The position numbers and the translations under genes are program-made. Below are positions 17,701 through 24,400 of a stretch of 55,624 nucleotides of DNA, piece after piece. Within the stretch, counting starts at the first letter, position 1; each line of letters begins with the position of its first letter. Source of the stretch: Armatimonadota bacterium (lineage in GTDB: Bacteria > Armatimonadota > UBA10988); NCBI GenBank assembly GCA_016235455.1, contig JACRKZ010000023.1, positions 1-55,624 of the forward strand. The letters run 5' to 3'. The notes beneath the pieces are model-generated. The model was not told the DNA's origin, did not search any database, and saw nothing but the letters and a program-made list of their open reading frames with translations.

Positions 17701-20496
17701 CTGGCCCGTCGAGTGAATCTCGATGCCGCTCTCTTCCACACCGTTGGCGCCGTCCAGGCTGCCGCTGTTGGAGATGGTGTTGCGCGCCGTGGTGGCCACG
17801 CCACCCACGCGCGACTTGCCCGGGCCATCGAGGAAGATGCCCGCGCCGCCGCTGCCGGTGATGGTGTTGCCCTGGATCAGGTTGTAGTCGTCCTTGTAGG
17901 GCGAGGCCGTCGGATTGGCGCTGTCATCGCCGGCCAGGCCCGTGACCCACACGCCCGCGTGATTGGTGAACACCACGCTCGTCGCCGGCGCCACACCGTT
18001 GTTGGTGATGGTGTTGCCGGCGTTGGTGGCCGAGCCGCCCACAATCGTTGGGAAGGGCTTGGTGCGTCCGGTGGGCAAGCCGGTGACCGTGTTCGAGCAG
18101 ATCCACACACCCGGCGCCAAGTGATTGGTGATGGTGTTGTTCTGAATCGTGTTCTGGCCGGTGCCGGGGACCGTCACGCCGTAGCCGCTACCGGCAATGG
18201 AGGTGATGGTCGCGGCGGCGCGACGGATGGTGTTGTTCGCGCCGTTCGCGGTGCCACCCAGCACGTTGTCGCCGGTGCCAGCCAGCACCACGTTGGCGCT
18301 GTACGGGTCCAAGCCGCCCGGGCTGGTGCCGTTGTCGGAGATCGTCGTGCGCTGGACCAGCGTCTGGCCCGAGCCCACGGTGTAGATGCCCGCGTTGACG
18401 CAGTTGCTGACACTGCATTCGCTGCCCGGCGTCTGGCTACCGACGTAGGCCTTGTCAGGCACGCCACCATTGACGCCGACCGAGGTCAGCACGCCGATAC
18501 CGCAGTTGGTGACATCGCTGTTGACGAGCTTGATGTTGTGGCCATTGATGAGCCACACGGCCGGTACCCAGGCGCTGGAGCCCGAGGTGGCGCTGCCGCT
18601 GATCTGCACGCCTTCAATGACGACGTTCTGGACCCGCGTCGCGGGCAGACCCACGCGCAGACCCGCGTTGGCCCACAGGTCGGAGACGGACTGGGTCAAG
18701 ACGCCCGTCGGGGCCGGCGTGTTGGTGGCCAGCGTGCCGCAGGCGATCGACAGATCGGGTGCGCCGTCACCGTTGATCTCACCATTTAGGGTCACGTTGT
18801 CGCGCGTGATGGCCGGCTGTGGCGTCGGCTGGGCAAACGGGTTGACCTGCAACGGCCAGAGGTCGACGACGGTCTTGGCGGCGTCCAACGTGATGGTCAG
18901 ATCGTTGTGGATGTACTGCGTACCGGCGATTGGGTCTTCCCACCAGATGGACATCTCGACGTAGTTGACATAGATGTTGCCGCCGCTGGCGCTGGTGCCC
19001 ACCAGGCAGACACCGAACCGCGGATCGTTGATGTCCGCGCCGGTCAGGTCGGTGAAGCCCCAGGTGTCCGTGGCCGTTCCGTACGTACCAGCGGTCTCAT
19101 AGCCGCTGGGGTTGACCACTGGCCAGTTGCCCCCCGAGGTCTTGGATGTCGGGCTGTAGTCCAGTCCCGCGCCGCCACCGGGCACCGGTCTCTGCAGAAC
19201 CACCGCGGTATCCTGCGCGGTCACGCCGGGGTCGACACAGCGCACGATGCGGCAGGCGATGCCGGTGATGCGCGCGTCGTCGGGCACGAGCTGGGTCGGC
19301 TGATTGTAGCGCCAGTCGCGCATGACCAGCTGCTGCGTGTGCTGGCCAGCGGTCAGCGCGCAACCGATGCGCTGCGTGTCGTCGGCCTTGATCAGCGCCG
19401 AGCGGCTGGGCGACGGGTTCACGTAGACGATGACTTCGACGTGGTCGATGATCGCCCACTGCTCGCCGCGGCCAGCGTTGTTGGCGTCGTTGGAGCCGTG
19501 CCACGAGTACTCAGCGGTGGTGGCGACGACAAAACCGAAGGTGGGATCGTTGATGTCGGCGGGCGACCAGGTCGTGCCCCACAGCGCGCCCGAGGGGGCA
19601 TGGCCAGCCATGGCGCCGCTGGGGCCGTAGGTCAGGACTGCGGGCGTACCGGCGTCCGGGTCGCCGCTCCAGGTGTCATTGCCGCGTCCGCTGGCCTGCG
19701 AGCCGCCCACTGCCGCGCCCGCCTTCAGCATCTGAATGCGGTTGGTCCAAATGCCCTGGTACGAGGGGCCGGCCTCGGGGCCGTTGCGCGTGTAGACGTA
19801 GAGGTTGACGTCAATGCCGGTGATCGTCGTACCGCTGGGGATGTTGAACCCGAGATTCTGGAAGCGAATGCCGTGACCCGCGATCTGCACGTTGTTGTGG
19901 TCGTTGTTGTCGTTCGACTGGGTGATGTTGTGCGGCTGGCCATAGCCGGCGTTGTCGAGGTTGACCAGCACGCGGCTACGTACGCCGGTACCGCTGCTGT
20001 TGTCGCCGGGCACGCCGGCATTGCCGCCGCCCGAACCGTTGTTGCCCCAGTTGGGCAGGCCGGTGAAGTACGGCGCCGCCGGCAGCGCGCCGGGCGGCAT
20101 GACGGTGTTACCCAGGCGGTACCAGTTGGTCGAGCCGCCAATCATGTCGGTGTCGTAGCAACTGAAAGGCGAGGCCTCCTGCACCGGACCGCCAGACCAG
20201 GCCTGGCCGGCCGCGCCGGCCCCCACCGCCGAGGAATCAGCAGCTTCGCAGACCTGGCGACCCACCTTGATGCGGTTCTGATTGCCGTAGGTCAACGCCT
20301 CGCGCAGAGACACCTGCCCGCGCTGCGCATAGATCATGTCCTGATGATCATACGCATTCTGCGGACCGTTCGACCCGTTCAGGTCGGCCGTCGCGGTGAC
20401 CACGGTGGTGGCTTGTCCGAAGGCCAGGCCCACGGTCCACAACAAAAGACCCAGGGCCAACACGCCTCGGCTGCGCATCACAGGCTGTTTGTCCAT
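8773..20496 (-). CDS. Giant secreted right-handed beta-helix / Ig-repeat surface protein (3907 residues)
   Basis: Signal peptide at residues 1-27 (GVLALGLLLWTVGLAFG). A SLREAL motif near residue 62 is typical of the start of polymorphic beta-helix surface proteins. About residues 560-1900 hold parallel beta-helix coils with recurring IGG...RNVISGN and GNYIG units (NosD/pectate-lyase-like stacking). About 1965-2530 form a denser array with repeated SPVTSNTGG and LTRSAV units. About 2740-3450 are tandem Big_1/invasin-like Ig domains ending in DANGQ-T-x-V motifs. About 3460-3670 contain two PGRGFW / GWNMVANPY segments. The last 100 residues are a FlgD-like Ig domain (GRVVRQL, WDGKDADGRLVPAGSY), often an export-associated C-terminus. 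Function unknown; adhesion, matrix or polysaccharide processing are options. It is the second gene of an operon with the lipoprotein 62 bases upstream. Confidence 0.85.
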   Translation of the reverse strand: MDKQPVMRSRGVLALGLLLWTVGLAFGQATTVVTATADLNGSNGPQNAYDHQDMIYAQRGQVSLREALTYGNQNRIKVGRQVCEAADSSAVGAGAAGQAWSGGPVQEASPFSCYDTDMIGGSTNWYRLGNTVMPPGALPAAPYFTGLPNWGNNGSGGGNAGVPGDNSSGTGVRSRVLVNLDNAGYGQPHNITQSNDNNDHNNVQIAGHGIRFQNLGFNIPSGTTITGIDVNLYVYTRNGPEAGPSYQGIWTNRIQMLKAGAAVGGSQASGRGNDTWSGDPDAGTPAVLTYGPSGAMAGHAPSGALWGTTWSPADINDPTFGFVVATTAEYSWHGSNDANNAGRGEQWAIIDHVEVIVYVNPSPSRSALIKADDTQRIGCALTAGQHTQQLVMRDWRYNQPTQLVPDDARITGIACRIVRCVDPGVTAQDTAVVLQRPVPGGGAGLDYSPTSKTSGGNWPVVNPSGYETAGTYGTATDTWGFTDLTGADINDPRFGVCLVGTSASGGNIYVNYVEMSIWWEDPIAGTQYIHNDLTITLDAAKTVVDLWPLQVNPFAQPTPQPAITRDNVTLNGEINGDGAPDLSIACGTLATNTPAPTGVLTQSVSDLWANAGLRVGLPATRVQNVVIEGVQISGSATSGSSAWVPAVWLINGHNIKLVNSDVTNCGIGVLTSVGVNGGVPDKAYVGSQTPGSECSVSNCVNAGIYTVGSGQTLVQRTTISDNGTSPGGLDPYSANVVLAGTGDNVLGGTANGANNTIRRAAATITSIAGSGYGVTVPGTGQNTIQNNTITNHLAPGVWICSNTVTGLPTGRTKPFPTIVGGSATNAGNTITNNGVAPATSVVFTNHAGVWVTGLAGDDSANPTASPYKDDYNLIQGNTITGSGGAGIFLDGPGKSRVGGVATTARNTISNSGSLDGANGVEESGIEIHSTGQHYGDRLHPLQTANPNEVFANIIENNNITNNRHGINIIGTDDNLIGGAQAASLNAIANNSGDGIRIQGSGDTVVTGNYIGVARDGGGGANGVNGVEVTAGATGDNQIGGQSVSERNVISGNNSNGISILGSDGDMQDADPTNDNDGSNRIVGNYIGLTPSGVGTRGNGGNGIAITQQATGVNRIGGSLPGERNFIGGNTQYGVSIEGDASGGSNVVKGNFVGLDDGDQTGGGATMPHAAGNGAGGVLVNAAAAQIIGGSVLGEGNFISANAPDSNTADGVQLTGAGSHIVLGNAIGGRPLKTSGWPADPSLTTTTYGNNPFANGGAGVFVDTASIGNITIGGTGPNDGNTIVWNRQQGVNMAGTGIATVINNLIGAGPTAASGSSFVDLGNNSDGILISGAGANVIGGVAARQANVISGNGGHGINIPATGNNTVTRNKIGTDDTGQAAIGNDGDGVRITGTGTNVLSANTLSGNVGSGVYFRASGALTMAANFVGTNVSGDDTTQALASVTRAATAAVANRTHGVYLPAGHTGKLVLGDGSNANRNVIGGNTQSGVHVQGGQINDLNNNYIGVSSDGTLPVANGGDGVYIENWVSNHAPAGATTDITLVSNVITWGNAIRGNAIGGNRGNGVNVRSGSTVIWGNTIGSTRAGAAGAIVGNTGAGILINDMNLVNNRQSVVIGVYPEQPATTTSGNLITGNGSDGVRIMQAGGASSGSILDDVLIRGNSIGVYGTLAAGNAGNGVYVDRAVTGRIQIGDATTVALDRTARRNVIGRNTLWGINYKGQYTTTGSPNNAPLIYDNFIGTDDTGNVAAGNVAGGVLIDVNDATRAVRVGDDPANPDTGRSTLTSSNVISGNTGPAISFSSPARGYVYGNAIGLSESGSAVVGNGGEGVLIDVTAASTVTVGGADGTHRLRNIFVGNGTAATAGNPRPAVAVRTGLVNIVDNLFGWHETGGRVPQLIADGGNDGGGVWLGQPTALSSTFTIPAATTVEASGAANGQPGVRLDTDIAFALTDIPVHGGFGPGYEIRADGNITLTNCDSANNAGDGVLVDASSGGNLVLDQTSLTSNGQSGLDSAGTGGLTFTTSPVNGNGGGGVKANAPQTIVFTTSPVTSNTGGGGVVVTGPGTGTLTLTDSAVTGNAGLGLSSTSTGAMAATNGPIRGNTGGGVVAAGQLALTDCPVGGATAGQPNGGNGVLVTGTGTVTLTRSDVIGNSGGGVLSSSTGLLTLVTNPVTGNTGGIGASTAGGAVITDSPISTNGGNGVVASGTGAVTLTRSAVSDNTGGGVLSSSTGLLTLDTSPITHNTGGHGATTAGGVLATDSAISQNGGDGVRVSGTAGTSLTRSAVTNNTGGGVLSTSTGAMVLATSPVTSNTGGIGVATNGGAALTDSPVTSNGGTGLTASGAGNVTLTNSEVRANTAGGLVTSHSGIITLDTSPVTSNTNGVGISATTNSNITLTNSAVGSNGGAGISSTGTAAISLTGSSVTSNTGDGVAAGGSVTLATSDVTGNQGDGVTVTGAGAISAPNVSISTNTGAGVRNAGSGGTTITGGSVDSNGGPGVVVTGSGALTFTNAQANTNGTGATRAPGLSLTGSGTYVVRQSTITGNGSDGIVLGVAGGQNCGNASIGLSANSEFLSNSTVAGKGSGNNANLITTNGGWGVNIARGTGCVVRGNMITDNVGGGINGPVVASPNFYFNGLVKSNPTTIVVGGKAPANTRVEIYEAKDLAINVPSLSGHQGQVQKRLAAVNSDAAGVFSVDVPTSRFIQADDNLKLVTGLIIDATTGNTTTFARNTGQPNLVRVNGNPVQSRITVNPKTVQAENITGRQTSTVTLALADVLGTPLAGVSNASLHVASPNPHTFVTMVPAEGTAQTTSAPSGALPGGTITAAVSATDRVNCANTVVTFGAAVAGVSLDPVDQPASEVLTITAGNPEVTQTTLAVDPFADPNTEPVADGVFPAVLRISIHDNSASHCVLSGFSRDRVRVVQISGPAGGTATIGTPPADSDANGQLTVQVTATKAGSYVFGVQTDVAGDGFQSPADDMPAANNQTVVFKVGPIDASRSDVTADKTTVLANGGKRVNGAADAVNTVTFSLTVYDGLGNAPIPNLPASDILITGAAVGSSTPYTPADGVVVTVNGPTNANGQTTASVTSTLSGIIEFTTRVVYRGTTTALADKPQVDFRDQLSVANSSVTISNASMKADDTDTSTITITVKDGSDAASPVAGVPASAITITPNPAAGVVISGLTATNAQGVATATIKGNMPAVPVDVTFTVNVAWPAAGQPAAGVKPVPSITLSQQPTIRFVVGDGSTIVLTADRTTMRPNGRDAATLTALLTDRLNHPIPGQTVTLSVADGRGVAVVQPSTTTGSAGTVTATVTATQRNVPGAVIQASLVPAGGTPVKLAEITLVFRYPDPDPARSTLTFTADNPLLGNNLAKVTGTIEMRDSVGTAGDPIPGIDPARFHVDVFQVGTTTAATGVTVNLPTVATDANGQTTFTATSTKAQTVTFRARVDREDGSGQVTIAQTFDVEYVGFVVQTYTPGLHMMGVGALPRDPRPQAVLANASNFDLATWLGAQQTYMLYSPAQTQAPLQMVPGRGFWLQLQDYLTLTVVGDLTDQTQPFPVASAAPMAMSQGWNMVANPYPVPYNFTLSRIDVYRNGGLVGNLGTAAAQALVEPYAWRWDPALQYLLMLDPSVSASGNVSGTVQPGRGFWWLVNQPGVSVRLQAPVASGRAETRAAATAGSWVATIDATTEGGSSQVFLGAGDKRLRAAAPPDAPVTPVVRAEIVDDAGRAASDVRTGPFTKKQLWSLNVTAAKAGDVTLSWKGLTRALPAHHRLTLVDPTNGQRVVMNSRAAYTYSTSGGTRAFNVELDPHGSRGLNITDVHAGATRSRAQGVPIAVTLTADAKVVLTVKGLGGRVVRQLTVDGASGSNALSWDGKDADGRLVPAGSYIVEVTAYTEEGEMAKQVVNLTVR

Positions 20497-20558
20497 CTCT
20501 GTCGCCTCAGTTCGGGTTCGTCGACAATTGCGTTCTTAGGTTCGGCGGGAAAAGGGGG

Positions 20559-20984
20559 TTAGCGCGACCTCGGCGGATTGGGCGGACCGGTGATGTCCGT
20601 CCAGCCCAGCGGGCGCAAGCCTACGGTGACCAGGTCCTCGGTGCTCAGCACCAGGCGCGTGCCGGCCTCGTAGTTGTCGGCCGAGGCGTTGAGCACCTGA
20701 TCGACGCGCTCCATGCCAGGCAGAGTGAACTCGCCGGTCGGTCCGGAAACCGTGCTCTGACCGCCCATGGTGACGCTGGCGGCCACGATCGGCACGCCGG
20801 TCGAGGCGTTAATGACCACGCCGGAGAGGGCGCGACGGCTCAACGCGGGGGGCAGATCCCCTCCGCCGGCCGTGCTGCCTCCGCAGCCCGACAGCATGCC
20901 GCTGCCAATGAGCAACCCAATGCTGGCGACCAATGCCGCACGCAAAGCCGTTCGGCGCTTCATTCCTCGGCCTCTTCCTGCCAT
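20559..20984 (-). CDS. Lipoprotein with carboxypeptidase-regulatory-like beta domain
   Basis: A 141-residue exported lipoprotein. The hydrophobic segment ALVASIGLLIGSG leads to lipobox LSGC with the lipidated Cys. A short linker precedes a prealbumin-like, CarboxypepD_reg-type fold (LSGVVINASTGVPIVAASVTM, then GPTGEFTLPGM). The start at 20984 has GGAG seven bases upstream; an internal ATG at 20963 with a GAGG very close is the alternative and leaves the same signal. It is the first gene of the transcript carrying the giant beta-helix protein, so it may anchor, chaperone or assemble it at the surface. That role is inference from position only. Confidence 0.75.
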   Translation of the reverse strand: MAGRGRGMKRRTALRAALVASIGLLIGSGMLSGCGGSTAGGGDLPPALSRRALSGVVINASTGVPIVAASVTMGGQSTVSGPTGEFTLPGMERVDQVLNASADNYEAGTRLVLSTEDLVTVGLRPLGWTDITGPPNPPRSR

Positions 20985-21021
20985 CACCCGTCTCCGTCGC
21001 ACGGGGCGACCCGAAGGTCAT

Positions 21022-21051
21022 AGAGTACGCAACCAGCGGAAAGTTTGTCAA
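21022..21051 (-). promoter_or_regulatory. Proximal promoter of the lipoprotein/beta-helix operon
   Basis: TTGACA (21051-21046) and TACTCT (21027-21022) are 18 bases apart on the minus strand, about 38 bases ahead of the ATG at 20984. The -35 is perfect and the -10 weak. Confidence 0.45.
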
Positions 21052-21287
21052 GTTGGCCCCGGAACCTTCCGGCAACCGCCACTTCTTTCCGCCGAGCGCT
21101 CTGCCAACACGCCAGACGTTAGTCCAGGTTACTTGTAGGGGGAGTCCGTACCGATCCGGCCGAGCCGGTGTCCAGGTCAAGCACCGCCGGCCTCGAGTCT
21201 GGCGTGACCCGAGACAGTTGACACCGCCTGCCTGGCTACGATGCTGGGGCTGGGAGGCGCCCCGGGGGAGCGTGCATCGCATCCAGT

Positions 21288-21321
21288 TTTTAACACATAC
21301 CCAGCGGTTTGGTCAACCAAA
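21288..21321 (-). promoter_or_regulatory. Distal promoter with operator-like palindrome over the -35 box
   Basis: TTGACC (21316-21311) and TTAAAA (21293-21288) are exactly 17 bases apart on the minus strand. A perfect 16-bp palindrome, GTTTGGTCAACCAAAC at plus-strand 21306-21321 as arms around a TC/GA centre, covers the -35 box. A further GGTTTGG arm follows at 21331-21337. The arrangement suits a repressor. Transcription from here would carry a leader of about 300 bases. Confidence 0.4.
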
Positions 21322-21359
21322 CACCATTTCTGGTTTGGCTCAGGAGGGCCAGTGGCTCC

Positions 21360-21401
21360 CCAGACAGGCGCCGCCATCGGCCAGGGGCGGCGCCTGTCTG
21401 G
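21360..21401 (-). terminator. 16-bp terminator hairpin after the 2001-residue protein gene
   Basis: CCAGACAGGCGCCGCC (21360-21375) and GGCGGCGCCTGTCTGG (21386-21401) form a perfect 16-bp stem with a 10-base loop, 5 bases past the stop at 21407. No T-tract follows. Confidence 0.6.
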
Positions 21402-21406
21402 CCGGC

Positions 21407-24400
21407 TCAGGGCAGCACCACCACGCGCCGAGCGATGCCGCCGAGGTTGCCCGCGCCGTCACGGCTCTGTGCGGTGAGCAGGTGCACGCCGGCCGCGGTG
21501 CCGCTCAGCTTGGCGCTGCTCAGGCCGTCCGCGAGCGTCACGGGGCCAGCCGCCTCCAGCGCGTTGTCGAGCCGGGCACCACCGGCGACGATGCCCGTGG
21601 CGTCGTAGTCGACCCAGTTCGCGGTCACGTCGCGCGCGGGCTGCGGGCCGAACACGGCCACGTTGTCCAGGCAGTACTCGACGCCGCTGTTGGAACCGTA
21701 CTCGTTGATGACCACGTAGTGCACGCTGAGCTTGCCGACCGGTATCTTGGCGCGCGCCAGCTTGGCCAGGTCGACGAAGACGGTGTGCCACTTGCCATCA
21801 GCCACCACTTCCACCGCGCCCAGTTCGCCGTAGCTGCGGTTGCGGCCGTTGAGCGCCACGTAGTACCAGTTGCCGTTGAGGTAGACCAGCAGGTGCAGCA
21901 GCGCGCCCGAGTTGATCTTGTAGTCGAAGCTCAGGTACGGGTACTGCTCCAGGTCGTACAGCCCGATGTGCAAGGGGGCCCCCGAGTCACCGGTGACACA
22001 GCGCGCCACGGTGTCGTTGCGCTCGGTGTCGCGCGCCAGGTTGACCATGGACTGGTACGAGCTCCAGCGCTCCGGGCCGTCGCCGGCGCCACGGTTGTAG
22101 GAGGTCATCTGAAGCAACGGCTGGCCGGCGACGGTCACCTCCGGCGCCAGTGGCGGCTCCTTGTCGGCGGCGTAACTGATCTTGGCGTCCCAGGTGGCCG
22201 CCACGGGGTCGTTGCCGGCGTAGTCTCCGGCAGATAGTGAGAGCTTGACCGGCGTGCCGTCGGGCACGGGTCCGCCGAACTTGGGCTGGCCCCAGGCCCA
22301 GCGCCAGATGAGCCGCTCGCCGCGGTAGGAGACCCGGCCGCGGGTCAGCTTGACGGGCTGACCATCGACCGCCAGCTGCACGGTGCTCGCGTCCAGGTCG
22401 GCGTCGTCGGAGCCGCTGATGGGCACCACCAGGTCGGACGAGCCGAGCGCCGCCATGGCCGGGCTGGGCTGGCCGAGCACCGGCACCGTGCCGTCCACCA
22501 GCAGCGGTGTGCGCTCGATCGGTCCCGCATTGCCGGCCCGGTCGACCGCCTGCACGGAGAACCAGAGCAGGCCGGCGGGCGCGTCCCGGAAGGTGGCGCT
22601 GACCACCTCGCCGGCCACGGCCGTCGCGGGCGCCGCGTTCTCGTCGGCCGACAGGCCGTAGCGCCAGCCGCCGATGCCACCGGCATCGTCGGCGCTCCAG
22701 CCGAGCGTGAAGCCCTTGACGCCGCTGACCACCTTGACCAGGCGGATCGGGCCGAGCCGGTACGAGGAGCCGGGTGCCTCGCCACTGTAGCCCGACTCGC
22801 TCAGGTTCAGGGCGTTGGCGCCGTACATGCCGGGGATGAAATCGAACTGCTGCGCCGCCATCTTGCGTAGCGGCACCATGGCGCGATGCCATTGCCCATC
22901 ACGCGTCGCGTCGGGCACGGTGCCCAGCGCGCGGTAAGGGCCGGCGGCGTCGGTGAACATCAGGCTGTACAGGCTGCCGCCGGCGGTGCTCAACGTGAAG
23001 TCGGCGCGCACGGGTGCGGCCATCTGGTAGTCGAACAGCATCAACGGGGTGTGGCCGAGATCGATCGATTCCGCCAGCAGGCGCGTCAGCATGGTGCCGG
23101 CCAGCTTGAGGTTGGTGATCTTCAGGCTGCCCTCGCCCGGCTTCGGCCCCACCGCGGGGTCGTAGGTGGCGGCCACGCTGAGCCCGTCGACCAGCTTGCT
23201 CAAGTCGGCGCGCTCGGGCAGCAGCGACCAACCCGCGCCGGTCACCACCGGCCGACTTGGCGGCAGTTTGTCGGCCGCGCGCCGGTAGACCCGCTCGAAC
23301 TTGACCTCGCGCTGCCCGCCGGCGGCGTAGGTGGCCGTGACCACCACGGGCACTTTCTGGCCATCGCCAAAGGTCTGGCCCGCCGGCGGCGTCAGGACCA
23401 GGCGGCGCCCTTCGCAGCGCACGCGCAAGCCCTTGCTCCAGGTGTCGCTGAGCGTGCCCACGGTCAGCGTCAGGCCGCTGGGCACCAGGTCGTCGCCGTC
23501 GAGGGCGATGTCCCCACCGTCCCAGGGCGCCGCCACGTCGACTGGCGTCAGGGCCGGCTGGGCCGGCGCCACCAGCAGCGGCAGGTGCACCGCCGCGGTC
23601 ATGGCGCCGTCCTCGAGTTGCGCCTGCAGGTGCAGGTAGCTGAGGCCCGGGCCGCTGGGCGTCTTGACGCCCTCGACCGGCGTGTCCGGCGGCAGCGCCT
23701 CCGGCCGGGGATCGACCGAGGCGCGAATGGTCTTCACCGCGCCGGTGCGCCCGCCGGCGGATGGCGTCACCTGCACCAGCGGCGTCAAGTCGGCATCGGC
23801 GCCGACCTCGGGTACCAGCGCGAAGTTGGCCAGGGCATACCACGCGCCGGCCGGATTGCCGCCGAAGCCCGCGGTGAGATAGCCCTCATGGCGCATGCCG
23901 AAGCGCAGATCGGTCAGCCGCACAGGCGCGGTGCCGAACTGCCGCCGCAAGGCCGCGGCCAGCGGCAGCCGCAGCGTGTGCCACTTGCCGTCGGCCACCA
24001 CCGCCGGGCTCGGCGCGGCCAACAGGCGCAGCACCGGTGTGTCCTCGGTCGGCCCGCTGAGCGGCACAAACAGCGGCTGTTCGTTGATGTCCAGGTACAG
24101 ATTGATCTTGGTCTCGGGCGGGATGCGATAGGCGAACGTGAGCAGGTTGGCCCGCGACAGGTCGAACCCGTTGATGACCGCGGGATCCTCGGCCGGAGCG
24201 CCCTTGGCCGCGCGACGGCGCCAGGCCACGGGCGGTTTGGCCCCATCCGCCACGGCGGCGTCGAAGGGCATGACCGCATCGAACGTGTCGCCCGGCAGAT
24301 GGTTGCGCACCAGCAGGTACGGCCGGCCCTGCTCGCTGAGCGCTTCGAGGGTCACCGCGCGCTTGCCGTCACGCGTCGTCCAGCCTTGGGTGGAGCCGTT

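Larger units (their letters stand above)
20985..21406. other. 420-base intergenic region between two large secreted-protein operons
   Basis: No convincing gene on either strand. It holds a promoter immediately ahead of the lipoprotein gene, a second promoter with an overlapping palindrome about 300 bases upstream, and the terminator hairpin of the 2001-residue protein gene. Between the promoters lies a sequence that can fold (GATGC/GCATC and CTGG/CCAG arms around 21232-21285). It matches no riboswitch I recognise. Confidence 0.5.

Noticed and set aside
12900..18400. Regular repeats that might suggest a CRISPR array
   Set aside because: Repeats vary in length and sequence, keep one reading frame and encode beta-helix coils; there is no constant repeat with unique spacers and no cas gene.
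8599..18789. A 10.2-kb open frame on the plus strand, opposite the giant beta-helix gene
   Set aside because: It is the antisense shadow of a GC-rich, repeat-rich gene. It reads as low-complexity Arg/His/Val/Ala sequence with no domain, and the minus frame has signal peptide, domains and terminator.
21020..21290. Leader of the lipoprotein operon as a known riboswitch
   Set aside because: Foldable arms are present, but I find no conserved core of the cyclic-di-GMP, cobalamin, glycine or other classes I can recognise.
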